Shown here: positions 1 through 11,053 of the stretch, in pieces
Numbering within the stretch: position 1 is the stretch's first letter
Layout of the letters: every line of letters begins with the position of its first letter
Source: Siphonodentalium dalli
Taxonomy: Eukaryota > Mollusca > Scaphopoda > Gadilida > Siphonodentaliidae
Direction: 5' to 3'
DNA length: 64,000 nt
NCBI GenBank assembly: GCA_032622095.1
Contig: CP136068.1
Span: 47,922,443-47,986,442 of the forward strand
Program-made: the position numbers and the translations under genes
Notes under the pieces: generated by a model
Database searches by the model: none
The model's input: only the letters and a program-made list of their open reading frames with translations
What the model was told of the DNA's origin: nothing

Positions 1-834
1 GTAGGTGGACATATTTCATCCATGGTTTACATTTAGGGTTTTAGATCTCACATGTTATATTAGCTTATAAGGAGGGCCTGGGAATTTTCCAAAATTCAAA
101 ATATTTGTTCGAGCTCACTGTCAAAGCAAGCACATGTGAAGCAATGAAAAATCATCCTAGTGCTGAGTACGTGCCTCCATAAATCTGATATAGAATTTTG
201 TTTAGCATACATGTAACTCGCAGACTTGTACCATATACATGTACGTCTCGCAACCATGTAACACTAAGAGTGCAGTGCATTTCTCATCGATCACGCTAAT
301 GGGCATATTGAAAACTTTTCTGAATGTTAAAAATTAATGATTAACGATTAATCATTCAGAGATATCATAATATACATGTATGTTTGTCCAGGCATTCTTG
401 AAATGTACTTGCAAAGTACAATAATTTGTCCACCTGGCAATTGCACCCAATTTGCCCCAGTACCAGGGACGTGGCAACAGGGTGATTGGGGGGGGGGAGT
501 ATCTTGTTCTCATTGCTTGATTTTCGAACCAGAAATTACAAGTGCCCATTTAGTAGGAAATTTCTATTTTTAGACTAACAGTAGCATATGTTTCTATATC
601 ATTTTAGCACTGCTGCGCGTTTCCTGTACCTGCAAATCATGTATATTGAACTTCCTTCCGTATTCATGTTTCAAAATTAGTTTTTTATCCAGCCAGAATG
701 CACTTTTGAGATATCAACCCATATATAGAATTTGAGTAGTTTTTAGTACATGATACATGTACCTATGAAAGGGAGAAAAAAATATATATATATATTCAAC
801 CTCAATCGTACTAAAATCAATTGTTTTTGTCTTC
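1..834. other. Non-coding sequence, no recognised feature
   Basis: AT-rich sequence with a run of ten G at about 488-497 and many ACATGTA motifs. The two short frames at 352-573 on opposite strands show no family resemblance. Confidence 0.4.
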
Positions 835-1230
835 CATTAAAGACATATTATGGACTTGTTTGGGTGCGTGAAGTGACCAGTTAGTATACTCAGGCATTAC
901 GCCAACCTGGGAAAGGTACCATTCTGCTAACTTTCTACTAAATTTCAAAGAAATCGACGAAACCACTTCATAGAAAATATCGTCTGAACTACGATCAACT
1001 GTAAATATTTACATCTCGATTCGAGACGCAACTATCGACAATAAAAACATACAAATGATTTCTCCATCGAGAGTCATTGCATTGAATTAAAATAACAGAA
1101 TGACGATGTGTGTTGTCAATTTGGATTAATATTCGTAAAAAATAACTATGGTACTTTGAGCAAGATTATTCTCTATTTCTATTTGATCACCCAACCGAAG
1201 TGTTTCACATCACTTTAATAATCATTCAGA
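835..1230 (+). repeat. Dispersed repeat, copy 1 (about 390 bp)
   Basis: Runs parallel to 54818-55205, sharing AAGACATATTATGGACTTGT, ATCTGAACTAC-like pieces, CAATTTGGATT, and TTTCTATTTGATCACCC in the same order with frequent single-base differences. No coding potential. Class unknown. Confidence 0.75.
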
Positions 1231-2278
1231 TTCTATATACAATGAAGATCTACATAATTTTTTCACATAAAGCAGAGAGAAATAGATATAACAACATAGA
1301 GATAATATATAGAGCATATATCGTTAAAGGAGGTGCCACAAATAGATGTGAGCTAAAAAGCTTTTTGTACCAGAAAAATGACTTTGAAACAGAGTATATC
1401 TGCAATATTATGCCATTGTTTTGGCATTCAAATGTGAAAAACTATAACTTCAACAGTATCATTAGGCAGCCCATTATGATAAGTGACATACCGTTAAGAG
1501 CCAAGGAGCTATGCTTTAGATTAATGTTCAATGTATCGTTTGAAAAACGTCTGCTAAAACGTGTTAGTTTTTCTTGGGAGCCAGTCGCCATATTTCTATT
1601 GTAAACACATGTTCATGATGTTGTTGTCATGTTTTAATTCGCGGCAGGTACATGAAAATCGACCATAAAAGCAATTCGATCATGCAATCGGGCAAGTTTA
1701 TGATATGAAATCGATGCTTTCAGTTTATTTAAGTTGTTGGAATTAATTTAGCTGCTTGATTACCCACGATTTATGAAGTTTTGTGCTGTTTAGAGATGGA
1801 AATGTTAATATTTTATTTTTATAATTACCAGTCTATAGTCGAAAGCGAGATTACAAGATGTCGTATTATTACGCAAATCACATAAATAGAAAACTTACAT
1901 GTTTCAGAATATTGTATTATTCTAAAATCAAATAGCCTACATGTATATAAAAACATATTTATGAATAGGAAAGTACCGTATTCCGACGAAATATGTCATA
2001 TTTTACGACGGACTCCTTGTGCGAGTTCACTTCCGGTCAATTCTATTTTGGTGCACTGGGAGAAAAACATTGTGGAGAAAAAAATACGTTTAATAACATT
2101 TTAATGTAAATTAATCGAGAAATTGTCGGTTATCAGGTACAATCATACCGGTATAGCTTATAACCCATATATATTGATGGGCATAATCAAAAGCTTGATC
2201 CCATGCGCGATTGTCTATACTGATCGATTTCCATTCGTAATCGTATTCTAGTATTGCCGGATGGGTTTGTTTGTAATC

Positions 2279-2503
2279 ATGGCCGCCCCGCCCCCATGGC
2301 ATGTGTATCGGCTATCGCAAAATAATGTTAGGATATTATGGTCTCCCATACCAAGAAAAATAGTTCCTAAGAATGTAAACAATGCAAATGGAGGACATTT
2401 TGCCATTATTCAGGATGACAGTACTATTTTCACAGGCAGGGTATTTGGGAAAGTTCTTGTTTTTCCTCAAAATTATGTCTCCTTGTCTCTAGCCAGATTC
2501 TTA
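2279..2503 (+). CDS. Possible small protein or first exon (doubtful)
   Basis: An ATG in good Kozak context (A at -3, G at +4) opens a 75-codon frame starting MAAPPPWHVYRLSQNNVRIL and ending LSLARFL. It lies about 240 bases after CACTTCCGGTC (2029-2038), an ETS-type promoter motif, and in a locally CpG-richer stretch. No family was recognised. A splice donor (AGG-GTATTT at about 2440) is also possible, making it a first exon of an unseen gene. The opposite strand also has an open frame over 2111-2302, which lowers confidence. Confidence 0.2.
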
Positions 2504-3887
2504 TAGGACCATTTTGACTGTTCAGTTTGTTAACCATTGGAACTGGAGAAACGCCGTTTGGGGACATGATTTGTTGTCACTCTACCGCGAGTAAATTCTA
2601 ACAGCTAAAATTTCTCTACTAATGACAAGATCTTTGTTTATTATTGATTATTATGTGTGAAAAATATGAAGTTGATCCATTCTATGGCCAGTGAGTAATT
2701 ATTGATCATCTGGAGGTAGGGTGCAATCCGCGGTGGCCATCTTGACCAAACTTTTCCATCCCCTCAAACTCGACATAATTGTGGATTGTTCGGATATTCC
2801 ACGGGATTCATGAACGCGTGTACTAGTAATGACATGTTGCGGTCACATACTATGGTAGACATGTCTGCCAGTGTTTACGTTCTGTTATTTGTCATTTTAA
2901 GGATAAATGACACATTGGTGAGTGGGTGGTTTCATACTTGTATATTAGTATTTAGTTGATAAATACATGTGCCTTGGTCATAATTGTTACTTTTATTGAA
3001 AATCTACTCGCCTATAACATTTAGGGCTAATGTTGGAACTTACAAGGCGTAAGCATTGATAGTAAGTTCCAATGGATCCAACGATTGTGATGTTGTCGTC
3101 AGGGAAGGATCCAGATAATTTTTGGGGACACCTGTTCTGTATTTGAGTATGTGCCCATATAAATTTGGATGTTAAAATATTCAGTACTGGATACTTGATT
3201 GTGCAAATAAAGGCTCCATATTATAGACTATATATCATCTGCGGGCTGATGATTTGCATTACTAGTACATTTTGTTGAATTATAGAAAAATTCCTTGAAA
3301 ATATGGAAGATCCAACTTGAATAAATACTATCTACATGGAATTTGGGGACATTTGGGTCTCTATAGTTTGGGCACCCAAACCTGTAACAGGTATCAAAAC
3401 ATCCCTGGATCCTTCTCTGGTTGTCGTACATGATATCGTAAGTTGTTCGTAAAGCATGTGATTGACTTCCCGACAATCGTATCCAGCTATGATTTTTACA
3501 TACATACATGTACGACAGCGATTATGCCACAATTAGTGGAAGTAGCCAAGGATATGCCACTAATTCGCATCTAAAATAAAATAGTGCTTGATAATATTTT
3601 TTGGCTTGCAACATTGTCATGAGCATGCGCAATTCAACTACTGGTTACTTCCTTTATCGATAAGGAAATTTTTCCACTTAAGACAGCTGCTTACGATTGA
3701 ATCGTGGTCGTCTGAACGTTCACCAATTGACTGTTTTAACTTTTAGCCCAATCGTTGAATCGGGCCATTTATATATATCGATCCGTTGTTTACCCAGAAC
3801 TGTTTATGTACAGTGACTGTGGTTGGACACACAAATTTTTTCTTCTCACATTAATCATTACTAATAAAAAAGACACTGACACTTTAC
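2504..3887. other. Non-coding sequence, no recognised feature
   Basis: AT-rich sequence without recognised exons, RNA genes or repeats. Short frames around 3228-3532 overlap in two frames of the same strand and are unconvincing. Confidence 0.4.
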
Positions 3888-4390
3888 TAATAGTATTAGT
3901 AATGCCGATGGGGTCATTGTCACAAGGCTCCGGTCACATTCGTAGCCAGCTTTTTAAATCGATCACAAATGTAGCCAGCTTTTCGCCGGCGATCACATTC
4001 GTAGCCAGCTTTTCTAATTCCATGCTTTATATGGCGCGAAATATGACGTCATCGCGTTCGTTACTAAAATATCGACGTCATGTTCCAAAACTGACTTCGT
4101 TTATCAACTTATATTGGAATATAATTCGAGCATCTAACGACATTGATCGGAAACATCAGGTTATTAGGTGAACTAATATCAAATTAAAATTTGTTGTTTT
4201 TCATTCATCAACTCAGAATAATGAGACTAACATAATCTTGTTCATTGAAGCTCGCATGAATATGAAAAGCTGGCTACAAATGTGATCGGCGTAGAAAAGC
4301 TGGCTACATTTGTGATCGATTTAAAAAGCTGACTACGAATGTGACCGGAGCCTTGTGACAATTACCCCATCAGCATTAGTAATACTATTA
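3888..4390. mobile_element. MITE with about 110-bp inverted ends
   Basis: The 18 bases TAATAGTATTAGTAATGC at 3888-3905 are exactly reversed at 4373-4390, and the matching continues inward for about 110 bp through GTCACAAGGCTCCGGTCACA and GTAGCCAGCTTTTTAAATCG. Within each arm the phrase GATCACAAATGTAGCCAGCT repeats. The ends fall on TA, as in Tc1/mariner-type insertions; the class is inference. No transposase frame. Confidence 0.8.
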
Positions 4391-4599
4391 TTTTTAGGAA
4401 ATCTACCTTTCCAATATTCGAGGTACATGTATCACCCATGATCACTTCATAATTGGACGTTAAATGTCATATTTCCTATAAAAACCTCATGCATATGTGT
4501 TCATACGATAGTACAAAAGAAACTTACCATGGGAACGAATGCAATGTCATATTTTAATCATCTAAATCCAACAGAGAAGTTCCGACAGCGTGGTCCGGG

Positions 4600-4665
4600 C
4601 GGATACAGGACGTTTCGTACACGGACGTTTCGTACCATCTGGTACCATCTGGTCGTTTCTTACCG
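4600..4665 (+). repeat. Short GGACGTTTCGTAC repeat
   Basis: AGGACGTTTCGTACACGGAC continues into GTTTCGTACCATCTGGTACC. The repeated GGACGTTTCG is the same core as in the arms of the element at 14985-15565. Confidence 0.5.
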
Positions 4666-4901
4666 TACTGCCAGAGACAGAAAGACGTGGAACCTTGCTA
4701 TTTCCACTGGAGTGACTGGACAGTTATCGAGAAAAGTCCGCCGTTAAAGTTCGGAATATTTTCAAACAGAGTTTAAACAACGATCACGTGGCATGCAGTT
4801 TAACCAATCAGGAATACGAACCGTTTAACACGAACATGACATTTGGAACTTATTCCCGACCCCAAATACCACCAAGAATCACCCCGACCCCCACCCACCA
4901 C

Positions 4902-6075
4902 CAGTGTTCGCGCTGTCGGTAGCCAAATTAGCCAATGGCTAATCTTTTTCGAATTTGGCTAATAAAAATTTCATTTGGCTAAACTTTTGGCTAAACTTTT
5001 TTTGAGCCCAAATGGAGACTGAAAGCATGGAGGCAGAAAGCTAATTAATAAAAGCGCTCAATAGATCGACATTCAAGACGAAGTTAGGTGACGAAAGTAT
5101 TTCATTATTTTCGTACTTATGAAATATCGTACAAAGGGAAACCCGATCGACAACTCTATCAACCAAGCGATCACAAAGTGATATGCAATCATCTTTAGTT
5201 TTCACAAGACGGACATTCAAAGACGCATGGACATTAAACCGACCGTGGTTGAATTATGACAATGTGAAGAAAGCAATGTTTTGTATAGTGCATTGACGCC
5301 GGTATATAAGCAATTTGTTCGTAACAGGCTGTTTTAATCTGGAGAAAGATTACGTCACTCTGCACAAAGCAGCAAAAGGTCATTATTAAGTTTTACATTT
5401 AATCCCCTAATCCCCCATTCAGCCCATTGTCTGTCTGGTCACTCACGGCGCGCCTGCACAATGCATGTTTATGATGACATTGTATTTATGACGGTCGAGG
5501 TTTATGAGCACCAAGTGTAAGACAATAGCTTAATCAGCCAAATGTGAATCACGACAGATATTTTGTGGCTATTTGTCGTCAATACCGATACAGTCAAATT
5601 AATATGCATGCTTTTATGACAGATTGTAATTTGACAATGACGTAACAATATTAAGTTATTAGTTTCCAGATGTCACTTAGATATTTTCGCAAGGATAAAT
5701 ATTTAATGATTTAAAAAAAGATATTGATATAAAACCAAAAAATAATGACATTAAGAAGGACAATCCCGGGTTACCCCCCCCCCCCCCCAAATCACTCTCA
5801 CATAAAGATTAATAAATATTTAATAAATGATATATATAAAAATACTTCTAGTTCCTCAAAATTAATTAAATTATTGTGTATTTTACCTGTGTCTGTTAGA
5901 TTTTACGTTTTAGTCATTAATTGTGAACCGACCAGAAAACGATGATTTAATTTGGCCTAAGTTTTTTGTTATTTGGCCAAAAAACATTTGGCTAAAGTTT
6001 TTTTCATTTGGCTAATAAAATTTTCATTTGGCTAAACTTTTGGCTAAACTTTTTTTCGGTCCAGCGCGAACACTG
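4902..6075. mobile_element. hAT-like non-autonomous element with exact 8-bp target duplication
   Basis: The ends CAGTGTTCGCGCTG (4902-4915) and CAGCGCGAACACTG (6062-6075) are exact inverted repeats and start with the CAGTG typical of hAT elements. The same 8 bases, CCCACCAC, lie immediately outside both ends (4894-4901 and 6076-6083), as hAT insertion makes. Subterminal TTTGGCTAAACTTTTGGCTA-type repeats occur near both ends. The 1174-bp element has no transposase frame; a run of C lies at about 5776-5788. Confidence 0.88.
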
Positions 6076-6083
6076 CCCACCAC

Positions 6084-7738
6084 CCCGGGGGGTGTTTCTA
6101 TGTGGTATTTGGGGTCGGCCACCCACTCATGCCGTCAAATCGGTCGAAATCCTTGCCGTTCTCGAGAATGGTCCATACCCCATTTTCACCCCTCGGGTGG
6201 CACCCCCCCCCCCGGGGGTGATGGGTGGGGGTCGGGTGTTTCTAGGTGGGTATTTGGCCGGCCACCCACCCATGCAGTCAAATCGGTCGAAATCCTTACC
6301 GTTCTCGAAAATGGTCCATACCCCATTTTCATACCCTCGATCGGGTAATTGGTAAGGGTCGGGCTGTTTTTAGGTGCTATTTGGGGCCGGCCGGCCACCC
6401 ACCCACCCATGCCGTCAAATCGGTCGAAATCCTTACCGTTCTCGAAAATTGTCCATACCCCATTGTTCACCCCCTCGGGGTGGCACCCCGGGGGTCATGG
6501 TGGGGATCGGGGTGTTTCTAGGTGGTATTTGGGGGCGGCCACCCACCCATGCCGTCAACTCGGTCGAAATCCTTACCGTTCTCGAAAATTGTCCATATCC
6601 CCATTTTCACCCCCTCGAGGTGGCACACCCGGGGTGATGGTGGGGGTCGGGGTGTTTCTAGGTGGTATTTGGGACCGACCACCCACCCATGCCGTCAAAT
6701 CGGTCGAAATCCTTACCGTTCTCGAAAATTGTCCATATCCCAAATTTATGGGTGGAGGTCGGGGTGTTTCTATGTGGTATTTGTGGCCGGCCACCCACCC
6801 ATGCCGTCAACTAGGTCGAATTCCTTACCGTTCTCGAAAATTGTCCATATCCCCATTTTCACCCCTCGGGGTGGTACCCCCGGGGTGATGGTGGGGTCGG
6901 GGTGTTTCTATGTGGTATTTGGGGCCGGCCACCCACCATGCCGTCAAATCGGTCGAAATCCTTACCGTTCTCGAAAATTGTCCATATCCCAATTTTCACC
7001 CCCTCTGGGTGGCACCCCAGGGGAAAATTGTCCATATCCCCATTTTCACCCCCTCGGGGTGGGGGGGGGGGGCACCCCCGGGGGTGATGGGTGGGGGTCG
7101 GGGTGTTTCTTGGTGATATTTGGGGCCGGCCACCCACCCATGCCGTCAAATCGGTCGAAATCCTTACCGTTCTCGAAAATTGTCCATATCCCAATTTTCA
7201 CCCCCTCGGGGTGGCACCCCCGGGGGTGATGGTTGGGGGTCGGGGTGTTTCTAGGTGGTATTTGGGGCCGGCCACCCACCCATGCCGTCAACTCGGTCGA
7301 AATCCTTACCGTTCTCGAAAATTGTCCATATCCCCATTGTCACCCCTCGGGGGGGGCACCCCTGGGGGTGATGGGTGGGGGTCGGGGTGTTTCTTGGTGA
7401 TATTTGGGGCCGGCCACCCACCCATGCCGTCAAATCGGTCGAAATCCTTACCGTTCTCGAAAATTGTCCATATCCCAATTTTCACCCCCTCGGGGTGGCA
7501 CCCTCCGGGGTGATGGGTGGGGGGTCGGGGTGTTTCTATGCGGTATTTGGGGCCGGCCACCCACCCATGCCGTCAACTCGGTCGAAATCCTTACCGTTCT
7601 CGAAAATTGTCCATATCCCCATTTTCACCCCCTCGGGGTGGCACCCCCGGGGGTGATGGGTGGGGGTCGGGGTGTTTCTTGTTGATATTTGGGGCCGGCC
7701 TCCCACCCATGCCATCAAATCGGCCGAAAGCCACATTT
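6084..7738. repeat. GC-rich minisatellite, about 141-bp unit, 11-12 copies
   Basis: Each unit holds GGTATTTGGGGCCGGCCACC, then CATGCCGTCAAATCGGTCGA, then CCTTACCGTTCTCGAAAATT and a CACCCCCTCGGGGTGGCACC-type palindrome. The Taccgttctcgaaaa phrase recurs near 6150, 6300, 6437, 6576, 6718, 6829, 6967, 7167, 7309, 7449 and 7592. A partial unit is duplicated at about 7022-7060. Open frames on both strands here follow the repeat and are not genes. Confidence 0.93.
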
Positions 7739-7787
7739 TTGAAAATAAAGAATAGGGAATAATATAAGTTCCAAATGTCATGTTCGT

Positions 7788-9884
7788 CCATTTAACTACC
7801 TATGTAAGAATCTTTGCTACCTAATCAGTATTTAAAATACCAGCTCCAGGTAGCTAAAATGACTAGGAAAAGTAGCTAAAAAGACTAGGAGAGTAGTGAA
7901 AACAATTTAAGTACCCAAATCTACCTACTTTTTTTTTAGTGTGTACAATTCAACTCAATTCAATTCCATGTTGGTATACAGAGTACATACGTATATATAA
8001 CTATATGATAAATACTGTTAGTTTCATGGTGTCAAATCAGACAGTTGATCTCTTATGATCTTTGTAATATAACGTTTACACGCACCCTTCATTAAATGTC
8101 CCTGATGAATCCTAATCATAATTAATATTATGTTAAAAACATTATTGCTAACAAAAATTGTGTCTTCTCGTCAGCTGAATCACAAATGCACATGTACCCA
8201 CACAAGCTGCCCTGATTGTTAAAGTAAGTAGTATGTTCACTGTGTGGGAACTTTTACATGGGAAGTAGTTATATCGCCGGTATTGTGACGGTTCCTTGTG
8301 ATTAAACATAACAATTTTCGGGACAAAATCACGCATAATTATTGATAACTTAAATACGTTAAATGCCTGTTTACCGACACCTGAACTTTAGATCACAATT
8401 CACTGGGTTATAGTGAGTTAACGTGTAATTATCAACATGTAATGACTGAAAATCAAGAATGTAGACGTAATTTCTTTGTTTTTTATGACAGTTTTCGACT
8501 GTGAAACGCATTCTGGAGACGAACACCGAGTATAATGTATCCCTATGTTATTCTTCTGTAACACAGTTTAGGAAATATCCCGATGTGTGTTGAACATTTT
8601 GAACATTGAGCATTATCCTCCTAATCACAAATTATGAGGGTTACAGTTCTATTTCAAGGCAATAGAGGCTGTTACGATTCTTTGCTGGAAATCTATTCGA
8701 ACGATTTCTGCACTTTGGACCGAATACAGTTTTGTGCACCAATCGTTTTAAACCCGATAATGACTGTAGCGTTTTCTATCTACAATATATTGAAATTCAT
8801 GTGGGCTATAATATCATTATATAAAATCATGCTCGGCAATATAAATGAGCCCCATTAAATTAGACATCTACAGTGATAGTCTGTTCATTTTAAACGGAGA
8901 TGGCTCATTCGAGCTTCTAAATGTTGTCTAAGTAATTTGGAAGGATGTATGAGATTGGTTGCAAAACAAACGAAATGTTGATACATATACATGTATATAC
9001 CATACTAATATGCTCTGAGAAACACCTACCATGGCCAGACCTCTTTTCCAGCTGTTTACAATTGTTCGCAGAAGTGAAACAAGCGCTCTTTATTTCTACC
9101 ATATCGAGAATAGGCTAACACGGAACGCTCTTCTGTTTCATGCCGTGCAAATAGTTGCTTCTGTTTGGAACCCATACATCAGGTTCACAGTTGTATTGTT
9201 CTACACTCACATGCGTCTTTCTGAGACACAATTATACTACTCGTAGAAAGGTAGTTTATCGACCTATTTATATATCCGGAAAACTTAACGAATAATATTA
9301 CGTGTGTATTGGAGCACAAACCGCCAAGTGACTTGAATTGATACATGCTGGTCCGCGGTTGAAAGTTCCAGGTGGGATATTTGTTCGACGCTAGCACCAT
9401 CCAACATATCATCGATTGAAATGTTAATGTGCCCGTAGAATTACTAGCTGCCTATAATAATTGTCTGATATAGTTTTTGGAGTTATCGAACACTACCCGT
9501 AACGCAATATATTTTTGCTTGTATATGGTTGCCTATTTAATTGTTTAACATAACTGCATAATACGCCTTGTTGTTGGGTCTCTATAATGTTGGATCCGCA
9601 CGGTGGGTCCGCTGTGGTCGCGACCTTGTGACTGGGCGTATATAATATTATGATTATTTTCAACGCACTTGTGGTGCATTATGTTAATAAAATTAGCCCA
9701 CAAATATGGACTTGCTTGATATTTTCAATTTATTATTTATTATTCCTTTATTTTATATACTGTACTGATTGCATGTACCATACTTACGCGGTCTCTCGTG
9801 AAACGATAATTCGTTCTACCTTCTATGTCGTATATTGGTAAACACACAATTATATAGCTATAATATTTGCAGCGGAGAACTCTT
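7788..9884. other. Non-coding sequence, no recognised feature
   Basis: AT-rich sequence between the inverted-repeat element and a G-rich tract. Short frames are scattered on both strands without family resemblance. Confidence 0.4.
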
Positions 9885-10345
9885 AATTAAGGGTGCTCGG
9901 TCCGGTCGGGGGGCCCTGTATTGCTATTTCCTTGGTTTTGGGTGTGGGGTGTTTGGTTCGGGCCGGGGAGCCCGCCGGTAGGGGCTAGGAGGGGTTGGGT
10001 GTCGGTATTTGGGGTCTGTTAATTTTCGGGGATCTATCCCGGGAGTTGGTGGTTTCGCGTGGTCGGGGCGGGCGGGTTGCGGGTGTGGGATAGATGTCTC
10101 TAGAATCGAGTGATTATTATTGTTAATGGTAGGCACTTGGTTTTGGAGTTGTCCGTCTTGTGCCCGCGATTTGTTCGCTTGGATCGGGTGGTTCTGCTGG
10201 CTTGTTGGGGGTCTCCGAGGGTTGGTGGACTTGGGGAATCGATAGCTGATCGGTCTGGGCTTTGATGGGTGTGTTCCTCGACTCGAGTCGGATACCCCCC
10301 CCCCCCCCCGGGCCGGGGGTGGTGTTGCGGGGACCTCTGATCGGA
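9885..10345. other. Strand-skewed G/T-rich tract
   Basis: The plus strand is unusually rich in G and T (GGGTGTGGGGTGTTTGGTTC and similar) and ends in a run of C at about 10297-10310. It looks like low-complexity sequence; it lies about 0.7 kb before the LINE reading frame and could be part of its 5' untranslated region, but nothing proves this. Confidence 0.4.
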
Positions 10346-11053
10346 TTGAGTACCTTTAATATATAAACACAATGTTACAAGTAATTGGTCTGATAATTGC
10401 GTTGTTGGGAAGATTCGGTCTGGATTTCGCGCCTGGTGTGGTGCCCATAACCGGCAGTGCACGGCCGGTGCTTCCGGGTGTGGGGGTGATTCCGGGTGCG
10501 GAACTTTTTCGGATTTTTTTCGGATTATTTTTTGTTTTTCGAAACCATTCATGTACATTGTTGCTGCTATACCTATTAATACCAGAATATAAACACTAGC
10601 AAATTTTGGATCATATCATTAATAGAATTTACAAAAAGCCTCAATTGATATAAACTAGAAATACGTGTGCTGTCAGCGTAGCATTTTGTTACCAAAGTGA
10701 CATATACTAAAGTATGGGATATTATACTTGGATCAATAATTGCTATAGTTTTGGCATACTGGGCTTTGGGGGAATGATAGTTTACTTCTATTTTGTCTTG
10801 ATGTTTGCAGATAATACGACATCTTCGGATTATAGGCAATATCGAGTGGGGTACCTGGAGGGTGGATTTTGTCATGCTAGCCTGCTTTGTGGGATAGCGT
10901 CGCTGAACTTGCCCTCTGGGGATCTCATTCTGCAAATACCATGCATCATGTTTTGTACCTCAATTACTATATTTGATTTTTATTCATTTAGTTCTAGACA
11001 TTCAATATTTCACTACAAGTTCACTATAACAATAGACTGTAATTGTTATATTC

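Larger units (their letters stand above)
4830..7787. mobile_element. Inverted-repeat element with an internal minisatellite
   Basis: ACGAACATGACATTTGGAAC plus four bases at 4830-4853 is exactly reversed at 7764-7787, giving 24-bp perfect ends. Next to the left end the sequence (GACCCCAAATACCACC, ACCCCGACCCCCACC) is the reverse complement of part of the internal GC-rich minisatellite unit, so the arms carry minisatellite sequence in opposite directions. TTTAAC occurs just outside both ends (4824-4829; 7791-7796). The element is interrupted by a hAT-like insertion at 4902-6075. No transposase frame. Elements with internal tandem repeats are known from molluscs, but this one was not matched to a named family. 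Confidence 0.7.

Noticed and set aside
6008-7791. Open frames of 60-235 residues in the GC-rich minisatellite
   Set aside because: They repeat with the 141-bp unit, shift between frames and appear on both strands; they reflect the repeat, not genes.
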